The notes beneath the pieces were generated by a model, which was not told where the DNA came from, ran no database searches, and was given only the letters and a program-made list of their open reading frames with translations. From Pseudomonadota bacterium (lineage in GTDB: Bacteria > Pseudomonadota > Alphaproteobacteria > Acetobacterales > Acetobacteraceae), in contig JAJYAF010000122.1 of assembly GCA_021779655.1 (NCBI GenBank), positions 1 to 6,602 on the forward strand: 6,602 bases of DNA, read 5' to 3'. Below are positions 5,893 to 6,602 of this stretch, piece after piece. The position numbers and the translations under genes are program-made. Within the stretch, counting starts at the first letter, position 1. Every line of letters begins with the position of its first letter.

Positions 5893-6602
5893 GCGGCACG
5901 AACCTCCTTGTTCAAACTTCCTAAGAGTGAATTGGGATTGGCATGGGTGATTTTCACCGCGTGAATTTCGCCGGTCAGTTCCACCGCAGACTCCACAACA
6001 ACCGGCTGCGCATAGAGCGAGCGCCCGGCAATCTGCCCTGGGTGGCGGCCAAGCCCGGTAAAGAGCACCGGGGTGTTCAGCCCCACGGTGGCGGCGTTGA
6101 AGGCATCCTGCTGGCGGCGCAGCTCCGCCTGCAACTCATAAAGCCGCGCGTTTTTCACCTCATCGGCAATCTGCGCCAGCCCGGCCGCCGGGGTGCCCGG
6201 CCGCGCGGAATAATTAAAGCTGTAGGCCAGCGCAAAGCCCGTCTCGCGCACCAGCGCCATGGTGGCGGCAAAATCCGCATCGCTCTCGCCCGGATGCCCG
6301 ATGATGAAATCCGAGGTGAACGCCATATCCGGCCGCACCTCGCGCAGCCGCGCCACGATCCGCCTGAAATCATCGGCTTTATGCTTGCGGTTCATCGCCG
6401 CCAGAATTTTGTCCGAGCCCGATTGCACCGGCAGATGCAAAAACGGCATCAGCGCCGGGTTGTCCCGGTGCGCCAGAATCAGCTCCTCGGTCATGTCGGA
6501 GGGATGCGATGTGGTATAGCGCAACCGGCTCAACCCTGGGATCTCGGCCAGCTCTCCCAGCAACCGCGCCAGGCTCCAGATCCGCCCATCCGGCCCCTCG
6601 CC
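5889..6602 (-). CDS. miaB: tRNA-2-methylthio-N6-dimethylallyladenosine synthase (MiaB), N-terminus beyond window edge
   Basis: Radical-SAM iron-sulfur enzyme that methylthiolates i6A at position 37 of tRNAs reading UNN codons, improving reading-frame maintenance. Only the last 237 residues are present, roughly the C-terminal half. The frame stays open to the window edge, and its first visible residues are GEGPDGRIWSLARLL. Radical-SAM domain motifs follow: RYTTSHP (28-34), HLPVQSGSD (56-64), MNRKH (70-74), FIIGHPGE (99-106) and YSARPGTPA (131-139). The TRAM RNA-binding domain occupies about 175-229, with GRHPGQIAGRS (185-195) and HAVKITHANPNSLLG. The N-terminal cluster-binding domain and the CxxxCxxC motif lie outside. 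MtaB and RimO are relatives, but SARPGTPA, GRHPGQ and the phoH-ybeY neighbourhood fit MiaB. Its stop TGA overlaps the phoH TTG start by two bases. Confidence 0.95.
   Translation of the reverse strand, partial: GEGPDGRIWSLARLLGELAEIPGLSRLRYTTSHPSDMTEELILAHRDNPALMPFLHLPVQSGSDKILAAMNRKHKADDFRRIVARLREVRPDMAFTSDFIIGHPGESDADFAATMALVRETGFALAYSFNYSARPGTPAAGLAQIADEVKNARLYELQAELRRQQDAFNAATVGLNTPVLFTGLGRHPGQIAGRSLYAQPVVVESAVELTGEIHAVKITHANPNSLLGSLNKEVRAA
5902..5909 (-). promoter_or_regulatory. Strong Shine-Dalgarno sequence inside miaB that sets the phoH TTG start
   Basis: AAGGAGGT on the minus strand is a near-perfect anti-16S complement embedded in the miaB codons for Lys-Glu-Val close to its stop. 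It is 9 nt before the TTG at 5892, and no other in-frame start codon is nearby, so it is the main evidence for non-ATG initiation of phoH and for coupling to miaB translation. Confidence 0.75.

Noticed and set aside
3659..5964. Long plus-strand open frames opposite corC, ybeY and phoH
   Set aside because: Their products are rich in His, Arg, Gln, Pro and Ser without domains, and they run antisense to three well-recognised genes.

Overview
The window is chromosomal DNA of a GC-rich bacterium, very probably an alphaproteobacterium. The best evidence is the gene order miaB-phoH-ybeY-corC on the minus strand and the aspartate aminotransferase, which is close to the rhizobial AatA type. The short YbeY form and the small secreted protein point more specifically, but as inference only, toward the Acetobacteraceae (Acidocella/Acidiphilium-like). 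No mobile element, CRISPR array, tRNA or rRNA gene is visible.

Layout. Positions 1-1806 (minus strand) hold three genes read right to left: a small secreted protein with an Ala/Pro/Met-rich linker (1420-1806), a cytoplasmic FKBP12-like prolyl isomerase (952-1317), and the N-terminal 302 residues of BioF (1-906, cut by the window edge). A strong hairpin lies after the secreted-protein gene. FKBP and bioF are 45 nt apart and may be co-transcribed. Positions 1807-2032 form a divergent intergenic region with a perfect GTTACA-GAA-TGTAAC inverted repeat. Positions 2033-3235 (plus strand) encode the aspartate aminotransferase AatA, followed by a GNRA-capped hairpin terminator. Positions 3236-3541 are a convergent, non-coding spacer. 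It holds both terminators, several unexplained inverted repeats, and a perfect 18-bp palindrome centred on CACGTG that resembles a ParB parS site. Positions 3542-6602 (minus strand) hold the tightly packed miaB-phoH-ybeY-corC operon, with a 4-nt stop/start overlap (miaB/phoH), a 9-nt gap (phoH/ybeY) and an overlap (ybeY/corC). It ends in a good intrinsic terminator.

How the genes work together. The miaB operon is an RNA and ribosome maintenance set: MiaB modifies tRNA position 37, PhoH is an ATPase that accompanies YbeY, YbeY is a single-strand endoribonuclease acting in rRNA maturation and ribosome quality control, and CorC is a CBS-domain protein. AatA links aspartate/glutamate metabolism, BioF starts biotin ring assembly, and the FKBP assists cytoplasmic protein folding. 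The genes are mostly ordinary housekeeping genes. The unusual material is in the non-coding spacers and at a few translation starts.
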